Positions 25,097-34,805 of a DNA stretch of 64,000 nucleotides are shown one piece after another. A model generated the notes under the pieces. The model had not been told where the DNA came from. It searched no databases and worked only from the letters and a program-made list of their open reading frames with translations. The DNA is from an uncultured Flavobacteriaceae bacterium. Lineage in GTDB: Bacteria; Bacteroidota; Bacteroidia; Flavobacteriales; Flavobacteriaceae. Both the position numbers and the translations under genes were made by a program. The stretch lies in NCBI GenBank assembly GCA_943789305.1, contig CALSTP010000001.1:1319178-1383177 (forward strand), read 5' to 3'. Position 1 is the first letter of the stretch, and every line of letters begins with the position of its first letter.

Positions 25097-26176
25097 ATGA
25101 AAAAAATCACTTTTTTAATTCTTACATCGCTAATTTTAATAGGTTGCGCCTCTCAATATCCAGAACTAGATTCTGGGCTTTATGCTGATATTGAAACCAA
25201 CAAAGGATCCATAGTTGTTTCTTTAGAGTTCGAAAAAACACCCATAACAGTTGCAAATTTTGTTTCTCTTAGTGAAGGAGAAAACGAAATGGTTAGTAAT
25301 AACTTTTTAAACAAAAAATACTATGAAGGCATCTTATTCCATAGAGTTATTGCAGACTTTATGATTCAAGGAGGCGACCCAACTGCCTCGGGATCAGGTG
25401 GACCTGGATATAAATTTAATGATGAAATTAATGAAGAGCTAAGTCATGATGGCCCAGGGATTTTATCGATGGCAAATGCAGGACCTGGAACCAATGGAAG
25501 TCAATTTTTTATTACCCACAAAGCAACTCCATGGTTGGATGGAAAACACACCGTTTTTGGGAAAGTTGTAATTGGACAAAATGTAGTAGACAGTATTGCT
25601 CAAAACGATACCATCAAAAAAGTAACAATTATCCGCAAAGGTTCTGAAGCAAAAAACTTTGATGCACCCAGAATTTTTAATGAACATTTTCAAAAAATAG
25701 AGGCTGAAAAAGCTGAAAAAGAAGAAAATCAACAAATCATTAGATTAAATTCACTAGATAAGTTTGAGACACAAAAAGCAAAAGCAACAACAACTGCTTC
25801 TGGACTTCAATACATTATTACAGAAAATGGAACAGGTCCAAAAGTAACTACTACAAACAAAGTTAGGGCGCATTATGCTGTTTACTTCGAGGATGGGACA
25901 TTACTAGAAACCAGTAAACTCGAAATTGCAAAAGCTTTAGATGCAGTTAACGAGCAACGAAAAATTGCTAACGCATACCGTCCTATCGAGGCAAATAGTA
26001 GCCCAGAGGCTCAAATGATCGAAGGTTTCAAAGAAGGCCTAAGACTTTTGAGAACCGGAGATAAAGCAACTATTTTTGTTCCCTACAACCTCGGGTATGG
26101 TGAACAAGGAGTGCAAGGTATTCCTCCAAAGTCTAATTTAATTTTTGAACTTGAAATTGTTGAGGTAATTAAGTAA
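25097..26176 (+). CDS. Cyclophilin-FKBP fusion prolyl isomerase lipoprotein
   Basis: The 359-residue protein has a lipoprotein signal (LIGC, Cys17). A full cyclophilin domain spans about residues 28-185, with LFHRVIADFMIQGGDP, the GPGILSMANAGPGTNGSQFFIT signature (in parts GILSMANAGPG, NGSQFFIT) and GKHTVFGKVV. A coiled linker with Glu/Lys repeats is near 195-220, and a C-terminal FKBP domain spans about 235-359 (TTNKVRAHYAVYFEDGTLLE, LIFELEIVEV). Two unrelated prolyl isomerase folds in one exported protein suggest a broad-range periplasmic folding factor. A near -7 box, CATCTTTG at 25066-25073, precedes the start by 23 nt. Confidence 0.9.
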   Translation: MKKITFLILTSLILIGCASQYPELDSGLYADIETNKGSIVVSLEFEKTPITVANFVSLSEGENEMVSNNFLNKKYYEGILFHRVIADFMIQGGDPTASGSGGPGYKFNDEINEELSHDGPGILSMANAGPGTNGSQFFITHKATPWLDGKHTVFGKVVIGQNVVDSIAQNDTIKKVTIIRKGSEAKNFDAPRIFNEHFQKIEAEKAEKEENQQIIRLNSLDKFETQKAKATTTASGLQYIITENGTGPKVTTTNKVRAHYAVYFEDGTLLETSKLEIAKALDAVNEQRKIANAYRPIEANSSPEAQMIEGFKEGLRLLRTGDKATIFVPYNLGYGEQGVQGIPPKSNLIFELEIVEVIK

Positions 26177-26282
26177 AAAAAATAAAAAGAATAAGCAAAA
26201 TTGTTCCCACAAAGAAACAAGCACAACCTGTAAAGAAACATCCTGACAAAACATCTTTACTTCTTATCATTTCCTCATCCAT
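26169..26282 (-). CDS. Possible 37-residue Cys-containing membrane protein
   Basis: In an otherwise empty 165-bp gap, the minus strand carries an ATG ORF of 37 codons, overlapping the end of the prolyl isomerase gene by 8 bp. The protein begins MDEEMIRSKDVLSG, an acidic/charged N-terminus. A hydrophobic run then contains three cysteines spaced CFFTGCAC, and the protein ends in an Ile/Leu/Phe helix. The layout is that of a single-pass membrane peptide with the N-terminus in the cytoplasm or exposed. A near -7 box (TTATTTTG) lies 5 nt upstream. No family is recognised and the ORF may be spurious. Confidence 0.35.
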   Translation of the reverse strand: MDEEMIRSKDVLSGCFFTGCACFFVGTILLILFIFFT

Positions 26283-26341
26283 GCGTGCAAAATAAGAATA
26301 AAATGAGAATAGTTAAACCTACTTAACTTTATATAGGTGAA

Positions 26342-27400
26342 ATGAAAATATTGAAAATATTTTTGGCACTGAGTTTACTTCCTCAAATACTATTGGTCAG
26401 GGTATTGAGTCAATACCCAGAAAAAGTAGAACTTTATTTTTCTCAAAAAATATATCCCATATTTTTTAATTCAATTCAATTTTTTTTTAAACACATCCCC
26501 TTTTCTTTAGGTGATTTTTTGTATTTACTCCTCATCATTTTTTTGTTGTACTCATTAATATACTGCATTTTAAGATTCAGAAAACTAAACCAAAAAAGCT
26601 TAATCAAGCTTGGAAGCATTGCCAGTTTAATTTTTTTAATTTTTCAACTCAATTGGGGACTCAATTATCACAGAACACCTTTGGCAAAGAAACTATCTAC
26701 TCAAAAACAATATTCGGATTCTTTGTTGGTAGATTTGACATGTCAATTTATTTTTTTGAGTAACAAACTTCATAATCAATTAAGTGAATCTGATACATTG
26801 GCAATTGTTATTCCCTACTCTAAAAAAACAATTATTAAAAAAGTAAACAACAATTACTCAGACTTGTGGAATAGTTCAATACAAATTCCAAAAGTAAAAG
26901 CCTCAATTTACAGTTTACCCCTGAGTTATATGGGATATGCAGGATATCTGAATCCTTTTACATTAGAAGCTCAGGTCAATATGTTAATACCAAAAATCAA
27001 CCTACCGATAACTATTGCACATGAAATGGCGCATCAACTAGGATACGCTGCAGAAAATGAAGCCAATTTTATTGCTCTAGTCAATGTTTTTCAAAACAAG
27101 GATCCATTCTTTAAATATTCTGCTGCTCTTTTTGCACTAAGACATTGCTATAGCGATCTCATGAAAAGAAACCCAGATCAAGCTAAACTCTTGGTTCAAG
27201 AATTAAATATTGGTATTTTTAAAAATTTAAAGGAAAATCAAATTTTTTGGGAACAATACAAAAATCCATTCGAACCCTTATTCAAGAATTCTTATGACAG
27301 TTATTTAAAATTTAATGGACAGGAATCTGGAATTAAAAGCTACAATCAAATTATCGCATTATTAGTTGCGTTTTACAATGAAAAAGATTTACACTTTTGA
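26342..27400 (+). CDS. DUF3810 membrane protein with zinc-protease motif
   Basis: The 352-residue protein has an N-terminal hydrophobic segment and two further membrane helices at about 60-80 and 92-110. A soluble domain of about 240 residues follows, in which THE-like HEMAHQLGYAAENEANF forms an HExxH...E metallopeptidase signature. The pattern GYLNPFTLEAQVN lies upstream of it. DUF3810 proteins are widespread in Bacteroidota and may be membrane-bound metallopeptidases, but no substrate is known. The gene stands alone between the prolyl isomerase and an amidohydrolase. Confidence 0.82.
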   Translation: MKILKIFLALSLLPQILLVRVLSQYPEKVELYFSQKIYPIFFNSIQFFFKHIPFSLGDFLYLLLIIFLLYSLIYCILRFRKLNQKSLIKLGSIASLIFLIFQLNWGLNYHRTPLAKKLSTQKQYSDSLLVDLTCQFIFLSNKLHNQLSESDTLAIVIPYSKKTIIKKVNNNYSDLWNSSIQIPKVKASIYSLPLSYMGYAGYLNPFTLEAQVNMLIPKINLPITIAHEMAHQLGYAAENEANFIALVNVFQNKDPFFKYSAALFALRHCYSDLMKRNPDQAKLLVQELNIGIFKNLKENQIFWEQYKNPFEPLFKNSYDSYLKFNGQESGIKSYNQIIALLVAFYNEKDLHF

Positions 27401-27438
27401 AATAAAAAAGTGTATCTTGAGATGTTAAATCTATCTCA

Positions 27439-30423
27439 ATGAAACCAATTCAATTCATCTTTACTTTTGTTATCTCTTTTTCTACCCTGGTGGCTCAAGA
27501 TTATTTTCCTACCAACAAAGGAGTAAAAACTACAAATTCAAAACAAATTTTAATTACTGGAGCAATAGTTCACATTAATCCACTCATGAAATTAGAAAAG
27601 GGAATGATTCTAATTGAAAATGGTAGAATTACTGATGTTGGAACTTCAATCGAGATTCCTCGGAATGCTCTAGTTTACCATTTTGAAAGAAAACATATTT
27701 ACCCTTCTTTTATAGAGTTACATTCAAGTTTTGGGATTCCTGCCCTCAAAGGTAGCTCAAGTGGTCGAAGAAGTATTCAATATCAAGCAAAAAGAAAAGG
27801 ATATTATTGGAATGATCATATTCTTGCCGATTACAACAGTCATGACGATTTTAAATATGACCCAAAGAAAGCAAAAGAATTACGAGCATCTGGCTTTGGA
27901 GTTGTAAACAGTCACAGAAAAGAGGGAATTCATCGAGGAACAAGTATACTGGTCTCACTGAACGATGTTCAAAACAATGGGTATCGAATGCTGGAAGATA
28001 GAGCTGCACAACACCTGTCTTTTAAAAAAAGTAATACTTCGGGACAATACTATCCGGGCTCAATTATGGGTGCTATGGCACTTATCCGTCAAGTTTATCA
28101 CGATGCCAAATGGTATGCAAACGGAAATGCAAAAAACAAGGATATGGCTTTAGAAGCCGTGATCAATAACTCATCTCTCCCTTCAATATTTGAAACTTCC
28201 AACAAACTGGATGTCGCTAGGGCTGCAAAAATCGGCTATGAATTTGGGAAAAAATACATTGTCAAAGCATATGGAAATGAGTATGAACAAATCAATTCAC
28301 TAAAAAAATTAAACCCACACCTATTGGTTCCAGTCAATTTTCCTAATGCCTATGATGTTGATGATCCTTTTTTAGCACAAAAATTATCCTTAAATCAAAT
28401 GCGGTATTGGAATCAAGCTCCTGCAAATCCCAAAGAAATTGCAAATGCAGGAATTAAATTTGCTTTTACATCTAGTGATTTAAAAAACATAAAAGATTTT
28501 TTACCAAACATTCGAAAAGCTGTTCAATACGGTTTGTCTCCTGAAAGAGCTCTAGCAGCATTAACAACAATTCCTGCTCAATTAATCAATCAAAAAGGGG
28601 AAATAGGTGAGTTAAGAAAAGGGACTTTGGCTAATTTAATAATTACCAATGGTCCTCTATTCAACAAGGAAACTGAAATTGAACAAAATTGGGTTCAAGG
28701 ACAACAACACATAATAAAACCCATCCCAGAAAATACAATTGACGGAGAATATGCTTTGAACATAAAAGACGCTTTATACAAACTCGTCATTTCAAAAAGT
28801 GAATCCAAGATAAGTGCAAAAATCACTCAAGATTCTACCAAATTAAAAACAACTGCAAAATACATTAATGGCTGGTTAACTTTAAGGTTTTCTGATAGTA
28901 CTAACACAAAATTTGCTCAACTGAAATCTAAAGTAAATAATGTAAATAATTTAAAAGGTGACGGTAATTTCTTCGATGGAGCTTTTATTAACTGGAATGC
29001 TGATAAAGTTGAACCAACCCAAAAAAAAGAAGTTAAAAAGAAAAATGAGGTTTTACAAAAAATACTTCCGATTACCTATCCCAATAATGGTTTTGGATTT
29101 AAATCTCTTCCAATTTCTGAAAACATTCTTTTTACCAATGTAACTGTTTGGACCAATGAAGAAGAGGGTATTCTTGAAAATGCTAGTGTTTGGGTTGTTG
29201 ATGGAAAAATTAAAGCTGTTGGAAATATCAATAATGCTCAAGGAGCAAGAATTATAGACGGAACTGGAAAACATTTAACCTCTGGAATTATTGATGAACA
29301 TTCTCATATTGGTGCTTCCAGTATTAATGAAGGTGGACATAATTCTTCTGCAGAAGTAACTATCAAGGATGTAATAAATCCAGACGACATAAACCTCTAC
29401 CGAAACCTTTCTGGAGGGGTTACCACATTGCAAATCTTACATGGCTCTGCCAATCCAATAGGTGGTCGTTCCGCAATTATTAAACCTAAATGGGGAGCAA
29501 GTGCAGATGGACTGTTATATCCTAATGCAGACCCCTATATAAAATTTGCACTAGGTGAAAATGTAAAACAATCTAACTGGCAAAGTTATGGACGTTTTCC
29601 TCAAACTAGAATGGGAGTTGAACAGGTTTTTACAGATTATTTTCAAAGAGCAAAAGAATATAAGGCCGCGTGGAGAAAGTACAACAATTCACCAAAAAAA
29701 AATAAATCAAAATTAAAGGCACCTCGTTATGACATTGAAATGGAAACGTTGGTTGAAATTTTAGACGGAAAACGATTTATATCATGTCATTCCTATGTTC
29801 AAAGTGAAATTAATATGCTTATGAAAGTAGCCGATCGTTTTGGGGTTCGCATCAACACCTTTACCCACATATTAGAGGGATATAAAGTAGCCGATAAAAT
29901 GAAAGATCACGGTGTAGGAGGGTCAACATTTTCGGATTGGTGGGCGTACAAATTTGAAGTAAATGATGCAATTCCGTACAATGGTGCTATTATGCATAAT
30001 CAAGGAGTAACGGTTGCTTTCAACTCTGATGATTCTGAAATGTCCAGAAGATTAAATCAAGAAGCTGCCAAAGCAGTGAAATACGGAGGAGTATCAGAGG
30101 AAGATGCTTGGAAATTTGTGACATTAAATCCAGCCAAATTATTACACATCGATGACGAGGTAGGAAGTATTAAAGTAGGGAAATCTGCTGACCTTGTTTT
30201 ATGGTCTAATCATCCCATGTCGATTTATAGTGTAGCCGAAAAAACCATGATTGATGGAGCCATCTATTATGATCATGATCGAGCAACTGCTCAAGTTGAG
30301 CAAATTGCCAAAGAAAAAAATAAATTGATTCAAGACATGCTTTTAGCAAAAAACGGTGGAGCGCCTACTCAAAAACCAAAACAAAAAAAGATTATAGAAT
30401 TCCATTGTGAAACCCTCGATTAA
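27439..30423 (+). CDS. Exported tandem amidohydrolase-domain protein
   Basis: The 994-residue protein has a signal peptide (cleavage after STLVAQ, residue 20) and two amidohydrolase-type halves. The N-terminal half (about 35-430) has the sandwich strands ITGAIVHINPLMKLEKG and a barrel in which the usual HxH is ELHSS. The C-terminal half (about 560-990) keeps the metal motif DEHSHIG with His621 and His623, later HILEGYKVA, and NSDDSEMSRRL with a catalytic-type aspartate. Only the C-terminal half therefore looks enzymatically intact. Relatives include imidazolonepropionase-like and prolidase-like hydrolases. The substrate is unknown. It is followed after 10 bp by another amidohydrolase-like gene. 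Confidence 0.85.
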   Translation: MKPIQFIFTFVISFSTLVAQDYFPTNKGVKTTNSKQILITGAIVHINPLMKLEKGMILIENGRITDVGTSIEIPRNALVYHFERKHIYPSFIELHSSFGIPALKGSSSGRRSIQYQAKRKGYYWNDHILADYNSHDDFKYDPKKAKELRASGFGVVNSHRKEGIHRGTSILVSLNDVQNNGYRMLEDRAAQHLSFKKSNTSGQYYPGSIMGAMALIRQVYHDAKWYANGNAKNKDMALEAVINNSSLPSIFETSNKLDVARAAKIGYEFGKKYIVKAYGNEYEQINSLKKLNPHLLVPVNFPNAYDVDDPFLAQKLSLNQMRYWNQAPANPKEIANAGIKFAFTSSDLKNIKDFLPNIRKAVQYGLSPERALAALTTIPAQLINQKGEIGELRKGTLANLIITNGPLFNKETEIEQNWVQGQQHIIKPIPENTIDGEYALNIKDALYKLVISKSESKISAKITQDSTKLKTTAKYINGWLTLRFSDSTNTKFAQLKSKVNNVNNLKGDGNFFDGAFINWNADKVEPTQKKEVKKKNEVLQKILPITYPNNGFGFKSLPISENILFTNVTVWTNEEEGILENASVWVVDGKIKAVGNINNAQGARIIDGTGKHLTSGIIDEHSHIGASSINEGGHNSSAEVTIKDVINPDDINLYRNLSGGVTTLQILHGSANPIGGRSAIIKPKWGASADGLLYPNADPYIKFALGENVKQSNWQSYGRFPQTRMGVEQVFTDYFQRAKEYKAAWRKYNNSPKKNKSKLKAPRYDIEMETLVEILDGKRFISCHSYVQSEINMLMKVADRFGVRINTFTHILEGYKVADKMKDHGVGGSTFSDWWAYKFEVNDAIPYNGAIMHNQGVTVAFNSDDSEMSRRLNQEAAKAVKYGGVSEEDAWKFVTLNPAKLLHIDDEVGSIKVGKSADLVLWSNHPMSIYSVAEKTMIDGAIYYDHDRATAQVEQIAKEKNKLIQDMLLAKNGGAPTQKPKQKKIIEFHCETLD

Positions 30424-30433
30424 AATATTACTT

Positions 30434-31726
30434 ATGAAAAATTATATTCACATATTACTTGTCCTACTGAGCTGCAATAAAGGATTTACTCAACAAACCC
30501 CCGCAGCTGATCAAAACAAATCTATACTTATCTTGGGAGCAACGGCACATATAGGTGACGGCAACCTTATCGAAAATTGTGCTTTAGGCATCCGGGCGGG
30601 AAAAATCGTAGAAATAACAACTTCAGATCTTGTGAAAAACCAATACGATAAAACCATAAATGCAAAAGGTCAACATCTCTATCCTGGTTTTATAGCTGCA
30701 AATACTACCGTTGGAATGGTTGAAATCGATGCCATTCGTCCAACAAATGATCTTAATGAAATTGGTGAATATTTACCTCATATAAGAACAATCATAGCCT
30801 ATAATGCCGAATCTAAAGTAGTGGAAAGTCTTCGTCCCAATGGAATTTTATCAGCACAGGTAGTTCCAACACGAGGAGTGATTTCTGGTAGCTCTTCGAT
30901 TGTTCAGCTTGATGCTTGGAATTGGGAAGATGCTGCATTAATCATCGATGAAGGATTACACGTTAATTGGCCTAGGGCATATCTATCAAGCAGACGAAGT
31001 AGAACAACTGACTTGAAGTACAATCAAAAGTCTTATGAAGAAAAAATTAAATCTTTAGGTGATTTTTTTAAAGAATCATTGGCCTACAACCAAACCCAAT
31101 CAAAAACAAAACACCTTCCGTTTAATGCAATGAAAGATGCTTTCTCAGGAAACCAAACCGTTTATCTTCATGCAGATAATCAGAGAGAAATTGTAGATGC
31201 AATTCAATTCTTAAAAGAGCATAAGGTTAAAAAAATAGTATTGGTTGGAGGAAAAGAAGCACATTTAATAACTAATTTCCTTAAAGAACATGACATTCCT
31301 GTTATTGTTTCAAGACCACATCGTCTACCCACACAAGAAGATCAAGACATAAAGCTTCCTTTCAAAATGGCTAAAATCCTTATGGATGCAGGACTAACAA
31401 TTACCATAGATGTAAGTGGAAGAATGGAACGGATGAACACACGTAATTTACCATTTTATGCAGGAACTTTTGCTGCCTATGGTGTACCAAAAGAAAAAGC
31501 GGTTGAATTAATCACATTGAATGCAGCTAAAATTCTTGGAGTAGAAGATCGTTTAGGTAGTCTGACTGTGGGGAAAGATGCAACCTTATTCCTATCATTA
31601 GGGGATGCTCTTGACATGAGGACAAACCAATTAACCCATGCATTCATCGGTGGTAAAAACATTTCCTTAGAAACACATCAAACTGAACTTTGGAAACGTT
31701 ACATGCAAAAGTATTCAAGGAAATAA
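30434..31726 (+). CDS. Exported amidohydrolase-like protein lacking the HxH site
   Basis: The 430-residue product is read from the ATG at 30434, because that start gives a proper signal peptide (MKNYIHILLVLLSCNKGFTQ). An upstream in-frame GTG at 30407 lies within the previous gene. The fold is amidohydrolase-like (LILGATAHIGDGNLIENCALGI, here ILILGATAHIGDG; late motif ITLNAAKILGVEDRLGSLTVGKDA, here NAAKILGVEDRLGSL). At the position of the metal-binding HxH, however, the sequence is YPGFIAANTTVG. The lack of histidines suggests a non-catalytic partner or a changed mechanism. It is co-transcribed with the 994-residue protein and probably functions with it. Confidence 0.82.
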   Translation: MKNYIHILLVLLSCNKGFTQQTPAADQNKSILILGATAHIGDGNLIENCALGIRAGKIVEITTSDLVKNQYDKTINAKGQHLYPGFIAANTTVGMVEIDAIRPTNDLNEIGEYLPHIRTIIAYNAESKVVESLRPNGILSAQVVPTRGVISGSSSIVQLDAWNWEDAALIIDEGLHVNWPRAYLSSRRSRTTDLKYNQKSYEEKIKSLGDFFKESLAYNQTQSKTKHLPFNAMKDAFSGNQTVYLHADNQREIVDAIQFLKEHKVKKIVLVGGKEAHLITNFLKEHDIPVIVSRPHRLPTQEDQDIKLPFKMAKILMDAGLTITIDVSGRMERMNTRNLPFYAGTFAAYGVPKEKAVELITLNAAKILGVEDRLGSLTVGKDATLFLSLGDALDMRTNQLTHAFIGGKNISLETHQTELWKRYMQKYSRK

Positions 31727-31730
31727 ACAA

Positions 31731-32531
31731 ATGAAACATATTTCGAGTGCTCAAAACCCCAAGATAAAAAACCTAAAAGCCTTACAAGAAAAACCAAAAA
31801 AAAGAAAAGAAAACAATCAATTTGTCATTGAAGGTGTTAAAGAGATTCAATATGCAATTCATGCCGGTTATCAAATAGAAGAACTTTATTTTTCTGAAGA
31901 ATATAGTGCCCAAAAAACAAAACTTTTAGAACAAAAACTGATGAATTTAAATGTTGAGCTTTATCAAGTTGCTAAACCTTTATTCAAATCCTTATGTTAT
32001 CGAGACAATACCACAGAAGCACTGGGGATTGCAAAAAAAAAAGAGCATAGCCTCAACACACTTCAATTAAATGAAAATCCGCTGATTTTAATTGCTGAAT
32101 CCCCCGAAAAACCTGGAAATATTGGAGCTTTGGCAAGAACTGTAGATGCTGGAAAATTTGACGCACTGATCATTACAGATCCAAAAACTGACTTATATAA
32201 TCCGAACGTAATTCGATCCAGTGTAGGTTGTATCTTTTCAATAACAATAGCTTTAACAACAAATGAGGAAGTTTTTTCATTTTTAAAATCAAAAAAAATA
32301 AAGCTTTACAGTGCCGCGTTATCCCAAAAAGCTAAACCCTATACACAAGAAGATTATACCTCAGCCGCCGCAATAGCTGTAGGGACAGAAAATACGGGCC
32401 TTTCAGAAAGTTGGTGTAATCAAAGTGATCATCATATCATAATCCCTATGAAAGGGGTAAATGATTCGCTAAATGTGTCTGTAGCAGCCGGAATTATACT
32501 TTTTGAAGCAATTCGTCAAAGAAATTTATAA
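31731..32531 (+). CDS. SpoU/TrmH-family RNA 2'-O-methyltransferase
   Basis: The 266-residue protein has an N-terminal L30e-like RNA-binding region (KNLKALQEKPKKRKENNQFVIEGVKEI in two parts). The knotted SPOUT domain carries the motifs ESPEKPGNIGALARTVDA (motif 1), AVGTENTGLSESWC (motif 2) and IPMKGVNDSLNVSVAAGIILFE (motif 3, SLNVSVA). It should methylate a ribose in tRNA or 23S rRNA using S-adenosylmethionine. The exact site cannot be told from sequence. It is 4 bp after the amidohydrolase operon and probably part of the same transcript. Confidence 0.9.
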   Translation: MKHISSAQNPKIKNLKALQEKPKKRKENNQFVIEGVKEIQYAIHAGYQIEELYFSEEYSAQKTKLLEQKLMNLNVELYQVAKPLFKSLCYRDNTTEALGIAKKKEHSLNTLQLNENPLILIAESPEKPGNIGALARTVDAGKFDALIITDPKTDLYNPNVIRSSVGCIFSITIALTTNEEVFSFLKSKKIKLYSAALSQKAKPYTQEDYTSAAAIAVGTENTGLSESWCNQSDHHIIIPMKGVNDSLNVSVAAGIILFEAIRQRNL

Positions 32532-32574
32532 GATATTTGTGGAAGCTTAATTTGTTTCCGTAATTTACTCTTAG

Positions 32575-34776
32575 ATGATAATCGATGAAAAATTAGAAAA
32601 TAAAGAAATTGCCAAGCAATACAAAGAGCTTCTACGTATCAGTTATCTACAACTCACTAAGGAGGACAAAAAACTAATCCGTTTAGCTTTTGACACCGCC
32701 GTTGATGCCCATAAAGAGCAAAGACGTAAATCTGGTGAGGCTTATATTTTCCATCCCATTTCAGTAGCTAAAATAGTAGCTTCTGAAATTGGATTAGACG
32801 CAACATCAATTGCTGCTGCTTTACTTCATGACACCGTAGAGGACACAGAGTATTCTTTAGACGATATTGAACGTCTTTTTGGAAACAATGTAGCAAAAAT
32901 TGTTCATGGATTAACTAAAATTTCACGACTTAAAAAAGATACTGATGTTTCTCTTCAAGCGGAAAATTTCCGTAAAATGCTTTTGACACTCAATGATGAC
33001 ATTCGGGTAATTATTATCAAAATTGCAGATCGTTTACACAACATGCAAACCTTGGATTCCATGCCGGAGTATAAACAAGTCAAAATTGCCTCTGAGACCC
33101 TTTATATTTATGCTCCAATTGCCCACAGAATTGGTATGTACAACATCAAAACAGAGCTTGAAGACCTTAGCTTGAAATACACTGAACCTCTTCGATTTGA
33201 GGCAATTAAAGATAAAATTGAAGAAAGTCAAGAGGAACAAAAAAAATACATTAAAGATTTTTCAACCTTTATTGAAAAATCACTCCAAGGAGAACGCCTT
33301 AAATACTTTATAAAAGGACGAAGTAAATCAATATACTCGATTCATAAAAAAATGCAAAAACAAAATATTCCTTACGAAGGAGTGTTTGATAAATTTGCAA
33401 TACGTGTAGTTTATAAATCTAATCCCAAAAATGAAAAGTTTTTGGCTTGGAAAATTTATTCCATCGTAACCGATCACTTTACTCCTAACCCTACTCGACT
33501 TCGTGATTGGATTTCGTCCCCCAAATCAAACGGATATGAGTCACTTCATATCACAGTAATGGGACCAAATAATAAATGGATTGAAGTACAAATTCGATCG
33601 GAACGAATGCATGAAATTGCAGAAAAGGGATATGCTGCACATTTTCGTTATAAACAAGGAGAGCAAAAAGAAAATGGTATCGAGTCTTGGCTAAATCGTG
33701 TGCAAGAAGTCTTAGAAAATAAAGAAGGTAATGCGGTCGATTTTGTTGAAGATTTTAAACTTAATTTATACTCTGAAGAAATTTTTGTGTTTACACCTCA
33801 AGGAGAATTAAAATCACTTCCGAACGGTTCTTCAGTACTTGATTTCGCATTCAGTATTCATACAGAAATAGGATCAAAGGCAAGGGGAGCAAGAATCAAC
33901 GGAAAACTAGTTCCTCTGAGTCGAGCTCTTAAAAGTGGTGAGAATGTAGAAATTATTACATCAGTTAATTCTAAACCTACAGCCAACTGGTTAGATCACG
34001 TTATTACCTCTAGAGCACGCTCGAGAATCAAATCAGCAATAAACGAAGAGAAAAAGCGCATTGCTGAAGATGGAAAAGAACTGTTGAGACGAAAACTCAA
34101 ACAACTGCGCATTACCCTAAACGATAAAACAACCCGAAGACTGGTTGACTATTTTAAAGTCAATACCAGTTTAGACTTGTTTTACAGAGTAGGAATTGGC
34201 ACTGTAGATAATAAGAAAATAAAAGAGTTTGCAGCGAGTTACAACAATACATTTATCAATTTCATTAAAAAAAGAATTGGTTCAAATAGTCCAAAAAAAA
34301 TCAAAGATCGAGATGAATTTACTTCTAATTATGACAAATTAGTTTTCGGTAAAAACAAAGAAGAATTGCCTTATTCCTTATCAAAATGTTGTACTCCAAT
34401 TGCAGGAGATAAAGTTTTTGGTTTTTTAACAATAAACGATGGAGTCAAGGTTCATCGTCGTGATTGTCCGAATGCGCTATCCTTACAATCAAACTTTGCA
34501 TACAGGGTTTTACCAGCTTGGTGGATTGACTCTTCAGAACAACGTTTTAGCGCGAAACTAAAATTAAGTGGTATAGATCAAATTGGATTGGTAAATCAAG
34601 TAACTCGGGTAATATCAAACAATATGAATGTAGATATTTTCAAAATCAACTTTGATACCGAAGAAGGACTTTTCAAAGGAAGTATAAATGTTCATGTAAA
34701 AAACAGAACTACCTTAGATAAACTGGTTAATAATCTGTTAAAAATAAATGGAATTGAAAAAGTTACCCGAGAATAG
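32575..34776 (+). CDS. Bifunctional (p)ppGpp synthetase/hydrolase (RelA/SpoT)
   Basis: The 733-residue protein has all domains of long RSH enzymes. The HD hydrolase domain carries HDTVED at 85-90, and RLHNMQTL follows in the same domain. The synthetase domain includes [14 protein letters not shown] and [14 protein letters not shown] domain lies at about 400-460 ([29 protein letters not shown] in parts), then the helical/zinc-finger region with [17 protein letters not shown], and an ACT domain spans the last 80 residues. The intact HD residues suggest it can both make and degrade the alarmone, as Bacteroidota usually have one such gene. It is followed by a Fur-family gene with its own promoter. 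Confidence 0.95.
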   Translation: MIIDEKLENKEIAKQYKELLRISYLQLTKEDKKLIRLAFDTAVDAHKEQRRKSGEAYIFHPISVAKIVASEIGLDATSIAAALLHDTVEDTEYSLDDIERLFGNNVAKIVHGLTKISRLKKDTDVSLQAENFRKMLLTLNDDIRVIIIKIADRLHNMQTLDSMPEYKQVKIASETLYIYAPIAHRIGMYNIKTELEDLSLKYTEPLRFEAIKDKIEESQEEQKKYIKDFSTFIEKSLQGERLKYFIKGRSKSIYSIHKKMQKQNIPYEGVFDKFAIRVVYKSNPKNEKFLAWKIYSIVTDHFTPNPTRLRDWISSPKSNGYESLHITVMGPNNKWIEVQIRSERMHEIAEKGYAAHFRYKQGEQKENGIESWLNRVQEVLENKEGNAVDFVEDFKLNLYSEEIFVFTPQGELKSLPNGSSVLDFAFSIHTEIGSKARGARINGKLVPLSRALKSGENVEIITSVNSKPTANWLDHVITSRARSRIKSAINEEKKRIAEDGKELLRRKLKQLRITLNDKTTRRLVDYFKVNTSLDLFYRVGIGTVDNKKIKEFAASYNNTFINFIKKRIGSNSPKKIKDRDEFTSNYDKLVFGKNKEELPYSLSKCCTPIAGDKVFGFLTINDGVKVHRRDCPNALSLQSNFAYRVLPAWWIDSSEQRFSAKLKLSGIDQIGLVNQVTRVISNNMNVDIFKINFDTEEGLFKGSINVHVKNRTTLDKLVNNLLKINGIEKVTRE

Positions 34777-34788
34777 TTAAAGAAACAA

Positions 34789-34796
34789 TACATTTG
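34789..34796 (+). promoter_or_regulatory. -7 box upstream of the Fur-family gene
   Basis: TACATTTG is an exact TAnnTTTG match 9 nt before the ATG at 34806. It overlaps an in-frame TTG at 34794, which therefore cannot be the start. Confidence 0.55.
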
Positions 34797-34805
34797 TATA
34801 AAATC

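Noticed and set aside
34794-34805. TTG start for the Fur-family gene
   Set aside because: It lies within the -7 box TACATTTG, so transcription begins after it.
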